In this document: one piece after another, positions 26,278 to 35,633 of the stretch
How positions within the stretch are numbered: position 1 is the first letter of the stretch
How the letters are laid out: each line of letters begins with the position of its first letter
Source: Victivallales bacterium
GTDB taxonomy: Bacteria > Verrucomicrobiota > Lentisphaeria > Oligosphaerales > Oligosphaeraceae
DNA length: 40,156 nt
Assembly (NCBI GenBank): GCA_017535315.1
Contig: JAFXUD010000077.1
Coordinates: 1 to 40,156, forward strand
Direction: 5' to 3'
Notes under the pieces: generated by a model
Told to the model about the DNA's origin: nothing
The model's database searches: none
The model's input: only the letters and a program-made list of their open reading frames with translations
Translations under genes and position numbers: made by a program

Positions 26278-28302
26278 TCAGTAATGCAGCACCACCATTT
26301 GATGGCAGGTGAAGCTATCAACACGGAAGGAGATATAGCCGTCATCTTCGCGTTCGAACAGGACTGGGATACCCTGTGGTTCCAGCGTTGCCTTGCGAAC
26401 GGCTTTAAGGGGCTTGACTTTAACTGTCGTATTGACGAGAGGCAGCAGTTCTTCGATGACCATGCCATTTCCGCGCACCTGAACACCATCCACCGTGCTT
26501 GCGCCTCCCCGTGGCAATACCCCCGCATAGAGCAGATGCACAATGCTGCGCTTTTTTGATGGCTGATCCATCATCGTCACACGAGCGGCGGAAGGCAGGT
26601 TGCAAGTCAGGCGAGGCGGTTCGCCCAGGGCCAGGCTGACCACCTTGCGGAGATATTGCGCCACTGGCACGCATCCCCAGCCACGGTAGATGGCGAACAT
26701 CGGATGAGCCAGATAGACGATGTTGCCGAACTGCACACCCGAGTCGTAGCCAGATTGATCTGGCGGGTACGGTGTCTGCTGATGCGAGCAGAAATGGTAG
26801 TGGTCGGTACGGTTGAAATAGGAGTCGTATGTCACGCCAAGGCTTGTTCCCTTGGTAACTTTCATCCGCTGGCTAGGTAGATACATGACCATAGGGGAAT
26901 CCACATCTGGGGGCTGAAGCTTTTCAATGGGAAGCAGATAATCGGGCGCAAAGGGATTTTTCCCATCAAATTTTGCTCCCATCTCGAATAACGGTTGGCC
27001 GTCCTTGTCCAAGCCACTTGTTCCCGTCAAAAGCAACCTGCCTCCTTTGGCCATATAGGTGTCAAGGCGCTTCTTGAGCTTTGCGTCAATGGAGACGGCA
27101 TCAGGCAAAATAAGGAGGCGATACTTGCCGAAATCGGCATTCAGGTCAATGATATCAAACAGGAAATGCCCTTCCAGGAGAAGCCGCCCGACCCCCACGT
27201 CACTTGACTCGTCACGATTGGTGTCCTTTTCAACCGCCTGCTTGGGCAGGATGGCGATGTCCGCGATGCTGTTGACATGGTCGCACCATGCCTCCTTTGC
27301 TTCGACCTCAGAATAGGCCTTGCCGATGATGCGGTAGGTGGAGGAATCCAACTTGCCACATGGATGCAATTGATCGCCGATGCTGCATTTTGATCCGTAT
27401 GCCAGCATGGCGGAACACTCATAGCGAAGGGCGTTCGGATGCTTGTAGCCGCCGAATTCGCCCCAGGTCGTGTGGAATTTTCCTGTCATGCCCAAGTGGT
27501 CCATTCCGACAGTCTGGGCGTACTTCGCCGCCAGCGGGTAGTGGTCGTACCCCCAACCGCCTGTCGGGAGGGACTCAATCTCCTGATGCGAGAAGTACTC
27601 GTTCAGAAGAGCTTGGTTGCCTGGCTTCACAAAGCCTCCATTGTGGAAAAGGGGCATTTCGGGGTCAATTTCCATCACAGCCTTGGTCGTCATCTTGAAA
27701 TAGCGTTCCTGTGCCATCTGCTGACAGATGACCAGATCCTCGTATTTGGTCGGGTCAAGCCCGTTTTCACGCATAACCTTCATACAGTGTTCACAGGCGC
27801 AGACGGGCTGCTTGACAATGTCCAGAAAGATACCATTGCAGTTTGGGAACTGCTCCATAACCTCCTGAATCTCTTCAATCAGATGATCCAAGTAGGGGGA
27901 GTTGAAACAGGCACGATGGAAGCCAGCCCGCAGGTTGCTCGGGATTCTGACCTCCATTGTCTTTGGATCGACAAAGATGTTCTTCCAGCCAGGGTGCTCC
28001 ATCATGGTGATGTCGTCATAGCCAGCGGAGATATAGATGGGGGCATTGATGTCAGCCTCCTTGCAGGCGTCGAACTGGGCACGTAACAGATCAAATCCAA
28101 GGGATGGATGCATCTTGCCAATCTTCGTGTCGTGGTAATGCCAGCCATGATGACATTTGGCAAACAGCGTGATGGAGTTGACGTGCGCGTCCTTGAGAGT
28201 GTGTATCCACTCATCCTTGTCAAACCCAAGCCCAATGCCAGGGATATTCCCAGATGTATGAAAATCCAAGTGAATCTGGCGGAATCTCAGATGATGAGCC
28301 AT
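26278..28302 (-). CDS. GHL6-like putative glycosidase with GATase-like domain
   Basis: A 674-residue protein counted from the ATG at 28302. The opening RQIHLDFHTSG and LFAKCHHGWHYHDTKIG with HP match the Pfam hypothetical glycosyl hydrolase 6 family. A TIM barrel (about 5-380) has GIFLDIV (Asp161) and a CACEHC cysteine cluster (168-173), which in related barrels binds metal or is structural. A GATase-like domain follows (about 390-450; YRLLILPDAVS, GGRLLLTGTSG), as in GH42 trimerisation domains. No signal peptide. The longer frame would start with TTG at 28332, but AGGAG lies 8 nt before 28302, so the ATG is chosen. Last gene after the two DUF4091 genes; enzyme activity unproven, alpha-fucosidase- or galactosidase-like work is possible. 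Confidence 0.75.
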   Translation of the reverse strand: MAHHLRFRQIHLDFHTSGNIPGIGLGFDKDEWIHTLKDAHVNSITLFAKCHHGWHYHDTKIGKMHPSLGFDLLRAQFDACKEADINAPIYISAGYDDITMMEHPGWKNIFVDPKTMEVRIPSNLRAGFHRACFNSPYLDHLIEEIQEVMEQFPNCNGIFLDIVKQPVCACEHCMKVMRENGLDPTKYEDLVICQQMAQERYFKMTTKAVMEIDPEMPLFHNGGFVKPGNQALLNEYFSHQEIESLPTGGWGYDHYPLAAKYAQTVGMDHLGMTGKFHTTWGEFGGYKHPNALRYECSAMLAYGSKCSIGDQLHPCGKLDSSTYRIIGKAYSEVEAKEAWCDHVNSIADIAILPKQAVEKDTNRDESSDVGVGRLLLEGHFLFDIIDLNADFGKYRLLILPDAVSIDAKLKKRLDTYMAKGGRLLLTGTSGLDKDGQPLFEMGAKFDGKNPFAPDYLLPIEKLQPPDVDSPMVMYLPSQRMKVTKGTSLGVTYDSYFNRTDHYHFCSHQQTPYPPDQSGYDSGVQFGNIVYLAHPMFAIYRGWGCVPVAQYLRKVVSLALGEPPRLTCNLPSAARVTMMDQPSKKRSIVHLLYAGVLPRGGASTVDGVQVRGNGMVIEELLPLVNTTVKVKPLKAVRKATLEPQGIPVLFEREDDGYISFRVDSFTCHQMVVLHY

Positions 28303-28325
28303 TGTGTGTCTCCTATTATTGTTAT

Positions 28326-28378
28326 TGCACAAGGTGGCACTTGTGCATCTTCACGATTTCGCAAGGCAGAGCTTGCGA
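28326..28378. repeat. Two related hairpins between DUF4091 and GHL6-like genes
   Basis: TGCACAAG-GTGGCA-CTTGTGCA (28326-28347) and TCGCAAG-GCAGAG-CTTGCGA (28359-28378) are perfect 8- and 7-bp stems with 6-nt loops. They share the core CAAGGYRGMRCTTG, so they look like two copies of one small palindromic element. They may end or stabilise the DUF4091 transcript. Confidence 0.6.
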
Positions 28379-28393
28379 TTCGCAACGCAATAG

Positions 28394-31300
28394 TTATTTT
28401 GCGAAGAGCGTGATCTCGGTGGTGCCGATGGTGCGGTTGGATTTCAGGTCAACCAGCTTGGCGCAAAGGCCATCCAGAGGCGAGAAGGCACCTTTGTAGA
28501 GAGTCACGTCGAAGCGGGAGTTCCTACCCGTCTTGAGTCTGGTGATCTGCTTGGGGTTGGAGATTGTCCATATCTGAAGCTCCAGCTTCTCGCCAGCGTC
28601 CTGCAGGTAGTCAATCGTCATGGATGCCTTCCAATCATCCCCGACGAAAGGCGACGAAACGAATATGCTCACGGGCGACTTGACGTCGCGACGCACAACC
28701 TGTTTCTCAAGCTGTTCTCTCTTAGCGTTCTGGATAGTAACCATTACCTCCAACTCGCCCGCTTGCGCCAGGCGCGTCGGAAAGCTCAGTTCGGCGGTCT
28801 TCTTGCCAGGGACGGCCTTCTTGGAGGTCTTCTCCTCGGCCAGCACCGTCTTGCCGTCCAAGAGCTTCCAGGCAGTCTCGACGGTCAGCTCGTCATCGTT
28901 GGCATTTGGGTTGATGACGCTGACGTTGATGCTGCCCTTGCCGACAATAGCGGTATCGACGTTGACGCTACGAATCCAGGTGGAGCCCATGCTGGCGAGT
29001 CCAAAGCGGGCAGGTTGTCCGAAGGAGCTGCCTGTCGGCGACCAGCAGGATAGTTCGAAGACCTCCAGCGGCCTGCGCTCGCGGCAGACATTAAAGCCGA
29101 AGGAGCTGCCCGCCAGCTTCAGGTCCTTCAGGGGCATGGACAGCTCCACGAACCATCGGTCGGTGCCCTTCAGCGCGGAAACCTTAACATCGGGGTTCCA
29201 GCCTCCCAGCGTCCCGCCACAGTAGATGGCGCCAATCGGGTTCACGGAGAGCTGGTAGAAGCCCTGCATCTTCAAGGTCGGGTCGAAGAAAAACTCCACG
29301 CAGTCGTCGTTATAGACGGGACCGTTCTTCTCGGAGATGTTGGCGGTGATGTGTCCCATGAACTCCTCCTCGGCCTCCGTGGCAATATAGAGCTTCTCGC
29401 CGTCGGTGGCAATCCATGCCTTCGTCTGCGCCTTCGGCTTGCCGCCGATGTTTATGCTGAAGTCCTGCATGAGACCAGCGGTCTGCCAGCAGTCGTCATC
29501 CAGCTTGCCATCAATCACAGGGGCGTTTTTGCAACGTGTGATTGCCACCTTGTAGGAGTTGCGTGTTGTCGGTGCCGCATCGGCGTAAACAGGCGCGCTG
29601 TCCGAGGCGGCAAGATTCAGTACGGGTGCTTTCGCGCCTTTCGATGCATCCTTCACGCCCAGCAGGGTCTCAATCTGCGTGGCGATGATTTCACGCGCAT
29701 GGTCATAGTCCTCCAATGTCCACCCAGTCTTCAGGTTGAAGACACCCGTCACCTGGTTGTCGCCATTGGGAGCGACTGGCAGCGTCTTGAAGGCACCTGC
29801 GTTGCGAATCTGCGTGAAGTAGCGAATGCTACCGAGAATCTCGTCTAGTACCTTCTGCGCATAGTCGGCCTCTTTGCCAGGCTTCTGCTTGATGAGAGTC
29901 TGGAGATAGCGTATGTAGCGAAAGTCGTCAATGCCTTCGCGGAAGGAGAGCATGCCGATGCCTGGGCCGCCAGGGCGGGTGCTGTCGCCTGGATAGAAAT
30001 TGGTTGTATCGCCATAGCGACTGTCAAAGTCATTGAAAGGGCTACCGCCGTAGCTGCGCATCGCCCAGTTGAAGACACCATTCGCCTTGGAACGCGCCAT
30101 GAAGAAGCCCGCGACATAGCGGCTGGTGGCGGGACGGTAACTCTCCACATCGTTGTTGTAGAGGGCAACCAGACGCCCCTCCTTCGCCAGCTCCACCATC
30201 TTCTCAGGGGCGGCGACGCAGCCGTTGAAGTTCCAGACATCGGAGTACGGGCCAGCCTGCGTGTAGAAGTAGGAATCGCCAGGACCATCCTCCTCGGTAC
30301 GCATCCCAGGAATCTCCTTCAAGTACTTCAGGAGCTGAACGTTGCGCTTCTGGATTTCCGACGAACGCCAGCCTGGTTCATCCTCGGGCTGGACAATCAG
30401 TTCGGGCCAGTTGCGCGCCTTGCACTCCGCCTGCATCGCCTTCCAGAAGGTCTGGTAGCAGGTCTTGTATTCAGGCGAGAACTCCTTGAAGCCCAAGTGC
30501 AGGGCAAACTTGTCGCCTGGGTCCGCCAGCAGAATGACAGGGCATGGGTACTTGTGCTTGACATAGAGGTCCATAAAGACGACGAACATCTCGTCATCCA
30601 GGAATTTGATGGTAACCTTGCCGTCCTTGTAAACGCACTTGGAGATGTCAAACGAATGGCAGAATCCAACGGAGGTAAAGTTGAGCTTGCGCATGAGCGC
30701 CATGTCGTGTTCGTATTGGGCAACTTTGTCTTCAAATGTCTTGACGAGGCCGCGCGGATAGGTGAGGTATTCGCCGAACATCATGTCCGTCGCCTCGGGT
30801 GCCACAAAGGATCGCACCTTCAGCTCGTAGGGAATGTTCTTGGACTGGCCGTCCAACGTCAATTGCACGCTGCCCTTGTAGAGGCCTGGCTTGGCGTCTG
30901 CGGGCACGTCAACATCAATCCAGAAGGATTGCGATTCATTGGCTTTGACGGCGATGGACTCGCGTTTCTCAAGCAGCATTGGAATCTGTTTGTAGTAACT
31001 GAGCGACTGGTAGGTTGGACGCTTGTCCAGATAACCAAGATATTGGATGGTAAAGGAAGACGGCGCGATTTCACCGCCATCGGCGCTCTTCAGCGGGGCA
31101 GGCACCGTGACCTTTGCGCTGGCGATCTCCTTCTGGGCGTGGAGGGAGAGCATGACAGGCTCTGCCTCGCCAGGGCAGGCAGCCGCCTTCAGAACGGGAT
31201 TGGGGTCATCCGAGGGCAACGGCTTCACGTTGCGGAAGATGTGCTCCATCCACGTGCGACTGAAGAGCTGGGCACCAAACGCCTTTTCCGCGTCCGTTGG

Positions 31301-31855
31301 TGCGCGATGACCTTTCGGCGGGACATAGACGATAGGCTTGAACTTTGCCATCCCGTTAATCAGCTTGAAGTTGTCAAACCACACCGTCGCATCCTTCCTC
31401 GGGCAGCGGCGGTAGATGAAAACCGCCTTGGGAAGCTTGACATTACCATCGGCGTTCTTGAAGTAGAGCGGGATTTCAATGGGCTGCTGTGTCTTTGGGG
31501 AGATGGAGAAACCAGAGAAGGTGGATTCACCTTCGTAGTAGTCGATGCGGATAGACATTTCCAGCCGTCCGCTATCCTCCTGCCATGCAGAGAAGAGCAG
31601 CGTATTGTTCTCCTTTATCTCATCTTCTGTAAAGACAAGCTTGAAGCCAGGCCAGCTATCCTTGAGGCTTCCCTTGAAGAGAACCTTCGCCGCTGATTTT
31701 CCATGGCTGGCATGCTCCTGCACAATCGTGAAGTCCTGCTTTTTGGCCTCGGGTACCCGCTTCGCCCAGTTTGCATCTTCAAAAGATGTCAAATCCAGGG
31801 CAAATGCGGAGACCGTCGTCAAGGCTCCCGCCATCAACAGTGTCTTGATTTTCAT
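28394..31855 (-). CDS. Secreted DUF4091/GH123-like putative glycosidase with CBM9-like domain (copy 1)
   Basis: A 1153-residue protein with a signal peptide (about 1-19). Order: N-terminal jelly roll (about 20-170; FDNFKL ending), beta-sandwich linker (about 200-350), DUF4091/GH123-like TIM barrel (about 355-720), CBM9-like domain from VIDGKLDDDCW (about 780-960) and a beta-rich tail. QPEDEPGW holds an Asp492-Glu493 pair matching the catalytic Asp-Glu of GH123 beta-N-acetylgalactosaminidases, which use substrate-assisted hydrolysis. It is a full-length paralogue of the next gene upstream, 94 nt away. The ribosome site is weak (GAGAGA). Secretion and CBM suggest action on polymeric glycan. Beta-GalNAc specificity is inferred from the family only. 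Confidence 0.82.
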   Translation of the reverse strand: MKIKTLLMAGALTTVSAFALDLTSFEDANWAKRVPEAKKQDFTIVQEHASHGKSAAKVLFKGSLKDSWPGFKLVFTEDEIKENNTLLFSAWQEDSGRLEMSIRIDYYEGESTFSGFSISPKTQQPIEIPLYFKNADGNVKLPKAVFIYRRCPRKDATVWFDNFKLINGMAKFKPIVYVPPKGHRAPTDAEKAFGAQLFSRTWMEHIFRNVKPLPSDDPNPVLKAAACPGEAEPVMLSLHAQKEIASAKVTVPAPLKSADGGEIAPSSFTIQYLGYLDKRPTYQSLSYYKQIPMLLEKRESIAVKANESQSFWIDVDVPADAKPGLYKGSVQLTLDGQSKNIPYELKVRSFVAPEATDMMFGEYLTYPRGLVKTFEDKVAQYEHDMALMRKLNFTSVGFCHSFDISKCVYKDGKVTIKFLDDEMFVVFMDLYVKHKYPCPVILLADPGDKFALHLGFKEFSPEYKTCYQTFWKAMQAECKARNWPELIVQPEDEPGWRSSEIQKRNVQLLKYLKEIPGMRTEEDGPGDSYFYTQAGPYSDVWNFNGCVAAPEKMVELAKEGRLVALYNNDVESYRPATSRYVAGFFMARSKANGVFNWAMRSYGGSPFNDFDSRYGDTTNFYPGDSTRPGGPGIGMLSFREGIDDFRYIRYLQTLIKQKPGKEADYAQKVLDEILGSIRYFTQIRNAGAFKTLPVAPNGDNQVTGVFNLKTGWTLEDYDHAREIIATQIETLLGVKDASKGAKAPVLNLAASDSAPVYADAAPTTRNSYKVAITRCKNAPVIDGKLDDDCWQTAGLMQDFSINIGGKPKAQTKAWIATDGEKLYIATEAEEEFMGHITANISEKNGPVYNDDCVEFFFDPTLKMQGFYQLSVNPIGAIYCGGTLGGWNPDVKVSALKGTDRWFVELSMPLKDLKLAGSSFGFNVCRERRPLEVFELSCWSPTGSSFGQPARFGLASMGSTWIRSVNVDTAIVGKGSINVSVINPNANDDELTVETAWKLLDGKTVLAEEKTSKKAVPGKKTAELSFPTRLAQAGELEVMVTIQNAKREQLEKQVVRRDVKSPVSIFVSSPFVGDDWKASMTIDYLQDAGEKLELQIWTISNPKQITRLKTGRNSRFDVTLYKGAFSPLDGLCAKLVDLKSNRTIGTTEITLFAK

Positions 31856-31933
31856 TGTGTTGTCTCTCTTTTTTGGGTTATATAATCTAGCTAGCTTTCT
31901 ATGGGACGATGGGACAGAGAAAACTCGGAAAAC

Positions 31934-31948
31934 GCAAGGCCTGCTTGC
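31934..31948. repeat. Small hairpin after DUF4091 copy 2
   Basis: GCAAG-GCCTG-CTTGC lies 2 nt after the stop. Its GCAAGGC...GCTTGC outline resembles the hairpin at 28359-28378 after copy 1, so the element may have been duplicated with the gene. The rest of the 94-nt gap holds a short GATGGGAC repeat and AGCTAGCT. Confidence 0.4.
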
Positions 31949-31949
31949 C

Positions 31950-34900
31950 TCACTTCGCGAAAACAGGCTTGGTGACGGCGTAGATCACCTTGCCAGATTT
32001 CTTCTCGACGAGAGAAACTGTCACCCTGTCCAGCGTGGCGAAGCTGCCTTCCGCGACAGCCAACTTGAAGTGGCGGTCCTGCTTGACAGGTTGCTTGAAC
32101 ACCTGCTTCGGATTGGAGGCGGCAGCCACCTGGAGTTCCAGTGGCGCATTGGTGGGCGAGTTGTAGTGGACGCTCAGCCGCGCACGCCACTTGTCCCCCG
32201 CAAACGAGGTGAAGTCATCGAACGTGACAGGCTGCGGCATGTTGCGTCGCACCGTCTGCTTCTCCTGTATCTTGCCTGACTTGTCTCTGACGGAGATGAT
32301 GGCCTCAAAGTCGCCGATCTCCTTCAGAACAGCGTTAAAGCAAAGCCTCTCCTCACGCTTTTCTGGTGCCACTTCCATACGGGACATGCCGCTGTCAAGC
32401 ACCTTCTTCCCCTGCGTGAGCTTCCAGGCGGCCTCCACGGTCACCTTTTCGTCATCCTGCTTGGGGTTGACGATGGTCGCATAAAAGGGGCTCTTGCCCA
32501 GCACAACATCATCCGCCGAGGTGGCACGGAACCACGCCATGCCCAAGTTGGCGGCGCCAAAACGAGCGGGCTGCGCGAAAGGCCCGCCTGTGGGCGACCA
32601 GCAGGAGAGCTCGAATATCTCAATGGGACGGCGTTCACGGCAGACGTTCAGTCCAAAAGTCGTGCCCTTGATTTGAAGCTCACCCATGGGGATGGCTATC
32701 TCGACAAACCAGCGGTCCTTGCCACGGGTGGCAGCCGAATTCAGCTCGGGCTTCCACTCCTTTCTGTCGCCACGCAACGTGGTGTAGAAGCCGAGCGCGT
32801 TGATGCCAATCTGCTTGTAGCCACGGTTGTCGTGGGCGGGGTCGATGAAAATCTCCACGCAGTCATCCTCAAAGACGTTGCCCTGGTTCGCGGTGGTGTT
32901 GGTGATGATCTTGTCAATGTACTCCTCCTCGCACTCGATGCCGAGGTAGAGGCATTCGCCGTCGGTCAGGATGCGGGCGGTCGTCTGTGCCAGCGGCTTG
33001 CCCTCGCCTACGTGAAGTGAAAAGTCGCGCATGACACCCGCGCTGGCCCAACAGGGGTCATCCAGCACGCCATCGATTTTCGGGGGAATCTTCAGCATGG
33101 GCACCAGAACGCTGTAGGCATTCTTTTTGGCAGTGGCAACCTCCTGCACTTTAGATGCTTCCGCCTTGCGTGGCTCCAGCTTCAGTGCAACTGGCTCCGA
33201 CTTGTCAACCGCCTTGTCGCCCGCCAGCAGGATTTCAATCTGCCTGGCGATGATTTCGCGTGCGCATGCGTAGTCCTCCAGCTTCCAACCGTTTTTAATG
33301 TTGCAGACGCCCGTGACTTGGCTGTTGCCCTCTTCGTCGTTGCTCGCCTTTTCGAAATCGGCGGTGTCGCGCAACTGGACGCTGTAGTTCAGACTCTGGT
33401 AGATGGAATCCAAAACCTTTCTGGCGTAATCAGCCTTTGGGCCTGGGTACTTCTCTATCAACGAGTTGAGGTAGCTTACATAGTTGTAGTCATCGATGCC
33501 CTCGCGGAATGCGACAAGCCCGATACCAGGGCCGCCCGCATACTTGGCGTTGCCAGGAAAGAAGTTGGTGGTGTCACCGTTCTTGGAATCCAGGTCGTCG
33601 AAGACATCTCCCGCATAGCTCTTGAGCGCCCAGTTGAAGCAGCCATCCGCCTTGGAAAGCAGTTGGAAGAAGCCTCCCATGTAGCGGCTGGTGGCGGTGC
33701 GGTAGCTCTCCACGTCGCAGTTGTAGAAGACCGCCAGCTTGCCCTGTTTCTTGAGCATGGCCATCTGCTCGGGCGACCCAACGCGCCCGTTGTAGTTCCA
33801 GACATGCGCGTAGGGGCCTGCCTCGTTGACAAAGTAGCCATCGCCTGGGCCGTCCTGTTCCGACCTCATGCCAGGGATTTCCGCCAGATAGGCCAGCAGG
33901 GTCTTATTGCGCTCCTTGGCCTCCACATCCTGCCAGGCGGGCTCATCGACAGGCTGCACGATGAGTTCGGGCCACCCGCGCCGCTTCGCCTCCTGCTGCA
34001 TCGCGCTCCAGAAGGCCTGGTAGCACGCCTTGTATTCAGGACTCTTGTAGCCCTTCTTGGTTCTACCCGCGAAGCCCTGCCCCACGTCGCTCAACAGGAC
34101 GACTGGCTGCGGATAGCCGTTCTTGACGTATGCGTTCATGGCGGTGACAAAGAGGTCGTCCTCGTTCATCTTGACCACGCATTTACCATCCTCGTAGGTG
34201 AACTCCTTGGTGTCGAAGCCATAGCAGATGCCGACCGAGGTCATGCCGAGGGCGCGCATATAGGCGAACTCCTCCTCGACCGTCTCCTTCATTTTCGTCT
34301 GTGAGACCTTTGGGGGTGTCAGGTACTCGCCAAACAGCTTGTCCCCCGCCTCGGGAACCGTGAAGGAGCGCACCTGGAGGGAAATCGGCAGCTCGAAGCG
34401 CGCACCATCCATCGTGAGCGTCGCGGAGCCTGTATAAAGCCCAGGTTTCGCATCTTTCGGAACGGTGGCATCAACCCAGAAACTCTTGGAGGTGTTCTCG
34501 GACAGTTTGATCTTGTTGGAACGGTCCAGTACCATCGGCACATCAACATAATAGGTCTTGGAGGGGTAGCTCGGACGCTTGTTGATGCACAGGATATTCA
34601 TGACCTGCAACGCCTCGGCGGGAATAACATCCCCCGACGCGCTCTTCAGCGGGGAGGCTATACCCAGCGTGACATTGGAAAAGCTCTTCAACGCATAGAT
34701 GGAGACAGTCATCGGTTCCGCCTCGCCAGGGCAGGCAATCGCCTTCAATGTGACCTCTGGGGCATCCGTCGGTTGCGGCTTCACGTTTTGGAAGACATGC
34801 TCCATCCAGTTACGCTGGAAGAGCTGGAAGCCACGCGACATCTCATCGGCGGTCGGCTGACGCCACCCAGCAGGGGCCTTGTAATAGATGGGCTTAAAGT

Positions 34901-35414
34901 CCTGCTTTGTCTTCCCGATCCTGAAATTGTCCAGCCAGACGGTCACGTCATTGCGCGGCATCCTGCGGTAGATGACCAGCCGCTTCGGTATCCGACGCTT
35001 CCCGTCCTCCATGGGTACCGTGTCAAAGAGAATCTCGCTGGTGCTCTTGATTTTGGGATACAGCTTAACGCCCCCCCAGCCCGATGCGCCCACGTTGTAG
35101 TCTATGCGGTAGTTCAGCGAAACGGCCGTCTTTTCGTCATGCCAGCCATCGAAGAAAAATGCATTGTTGCCCGAATTGTTTTCGAAGAGGCTGGGCACCA
35201 GGATGATGTTGAGGTCGGGCCACGTGTCCTCCACGCTTCCCTTGTAGAAGACCTTGAGCGCATGCTCGCCATCCGTGGCGTGCTCCTTGACAATCTCCAT
35301 CTTGGCGCCACCGAAAAACCGTCCTTTCAGGTTCTCGGTAGGCTCAAATGAGACGATCTGCTGTGCAAACAGCCCAGCCCAAACCAACAATGATGATAAC
35401 AGTAATTTCTTCAT
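31950..35414 (-). CDS. Secreted DUF4091/GH123-like putative glycosidase with CBM9-like domain (copy 2)
   Basis: A 1154-residue paralogue of the 28394-31855 protein with the same order: signal peptide (about 1-18), jelly roll, sandwich, DUF4091/GH123-like barrel, CBM9-like domain from KIDGVLDDPCW (about 780) and beta tail. The catalytic-type pair is Asp490-Glu491 in QPVDEPAW. Shared blocks include the CPGEAEP region, GPGDxYF, YNNDVESYR/YNCDVESYR and FREGIDD, but large parts have diverged, so the duplication is not recent. It has its own candidate promoter (35464-35492) behind an upstream terminator and no clear ribosome site (ACAAGCC before the ATG). It heads the three-gene run down to 26278. 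Divergence may mean different linkage or substituent preference. Confidence 0.82.
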   Translation of the reverse strand: MKKLLLSSLLVWAGLFAQQIVSFEPTENLKGRFFGGAKMEIVKEHATDGEHALKVFYKGSVEDTWPDLNIILVPSLFENNSGNNAFFFDGWHDEKTAVSLNYRIDYNVGASGWGGVKLYPKIKSTSEILFDTVPMEDGKRRIPKRLVIYRRMPRNDVTVWLDNFRIGKTKQDFKPIYYKAPAGWRQPTADEMSRGFQLFQRNWMEHVFQNVKPQPTDAPEVTLKAIACPGEAEPMTVSIYALKSFSNVTLGIASPLKSASGDVIPAEALQVMNILCINKRPSYPSKTYYVDVPMVLDRSNKIKLSENTSKSFWVDATVPKDAKPGLYTGSATLTMDGARFELPISLQVRSFTVPEAGDKLFGEYLTPPKVSQTKMKETVEEEFAYMRALGMTSVGICYGFDTKEFTYEDGKCVVKMNEDDLFVTAMNAYVKNGYPQPVVLLSDVGQGFAGRTKKGYKSPEYKACYQAFWSAMQQEAKRRGWPELIVQPVDEPAWQDVEAKERNKTLLAYLAEIPGMRSEQDGPGDGYFVNEAGPYAHVWNYNGRVGSPEQMAMLKKQGKLAVFYNCDVESYRTATSRYMGGFFQLLSKADGCFNWALKSYAGDVFDDLDSKNGDTTNFFPGNAKYAGGPGIGLVAFREGIDDYNYVSYLNSLIEKYPGPKADYARKVLDSIYQSLNYSVQLRDTADFEKASNDEEGNSQVTGVCNIKNGWKLEDYACAREIIARQIEILLAGDKAVDKSEPVALKLEPRKAEASKVQEVATAKKNAYSVLVPMLKIPPKIDGVLDDPCWASAGVMRDFSLHVGEGKPLAQTTARILTDGECLYLGIECEEEYIDKIITNTTANQGNVFEDDCVEIFIDPAHDNRGYKQIGINALGFYTTLRGDRKEWKPELNSAATRGKDRWFVEIAIPMGELQIKGTTFGLNVCRERRPIEIFELSCWSPTGGPFAQPARFGAANLGMAWFRATSADDVVLGKSPFYATIVNPKQDDEKVTVEAAWKLTQGKKVLDSGMSRMEVAPEKREERLCFNAVLKEIGDFEAIISVRDKSGKIQEKQTVRRNMPQPVTFDDFTSFAGDKWRARLSVHYNSPTNAPLELQVAAASNPKQVFKQPVKQDRHFKLAVAEGSFATLDRVTVSLVEKKSGKVIYAVTKPVFAK

Positions 35415-35463
35415 GGCTTGTTCGTATTTTGAAATAGAAGATGAAAATCAATCACTTTAACGT

Positions 35464-35492
35464 AATACAACTACTACTATTTTCAAAGTCAA
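35464..35492 (-). promoter_or_regulatory. Sigma70-type promoter of the DUF4091 gene pair
   Basis: On the minus strand TTGACT (35487-35492) and TGTATT (35464-35469) are 17 nt apart, about 50 nt before the ATG at 35414. It lies just after an intrinsic terminator, so a separate transcript starts here. Confidence 0.55.
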
Positions 35493-35542
35493 GTGACATT
35501 ATTATGTTTAGATAACTTCCCTCTCTGGAAACAGAACGTAAC

Positions 35543-35590
35543 AAAAAGGACGGAATCCCCATGAAGATTGCAGATGTGGCGATTCCGTCC
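35543..35590 (-). terminator. Intrinsic terminator of the ceramidase-like operon
   Basis: On the minus strand GGACGGAATC and GATTCCGTCC form a perfect 10-bp stem. After a G-G mismatch CCA/TGG extends it, and TTTTTGTT follows. It begins about 44 nt after the stop of the ceramidase-like gene. Confidence 0.85.
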
Positions 35591-35633
35591 AAACAGAGAC
35601 TAAGCACTTTATACTGAAAAGTATCAACTGATA

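Noticed and set aside
30497-31696. 399-codon plus-strand ORF inside DUF4091 copy 1
   Set aside because: It lies wholly antisense to a recognisable large gene and has no ribosome site or domain. Similar long shadows at 22214-23344, 33318-34304 and 38259-39170 were rejected for the same reason.
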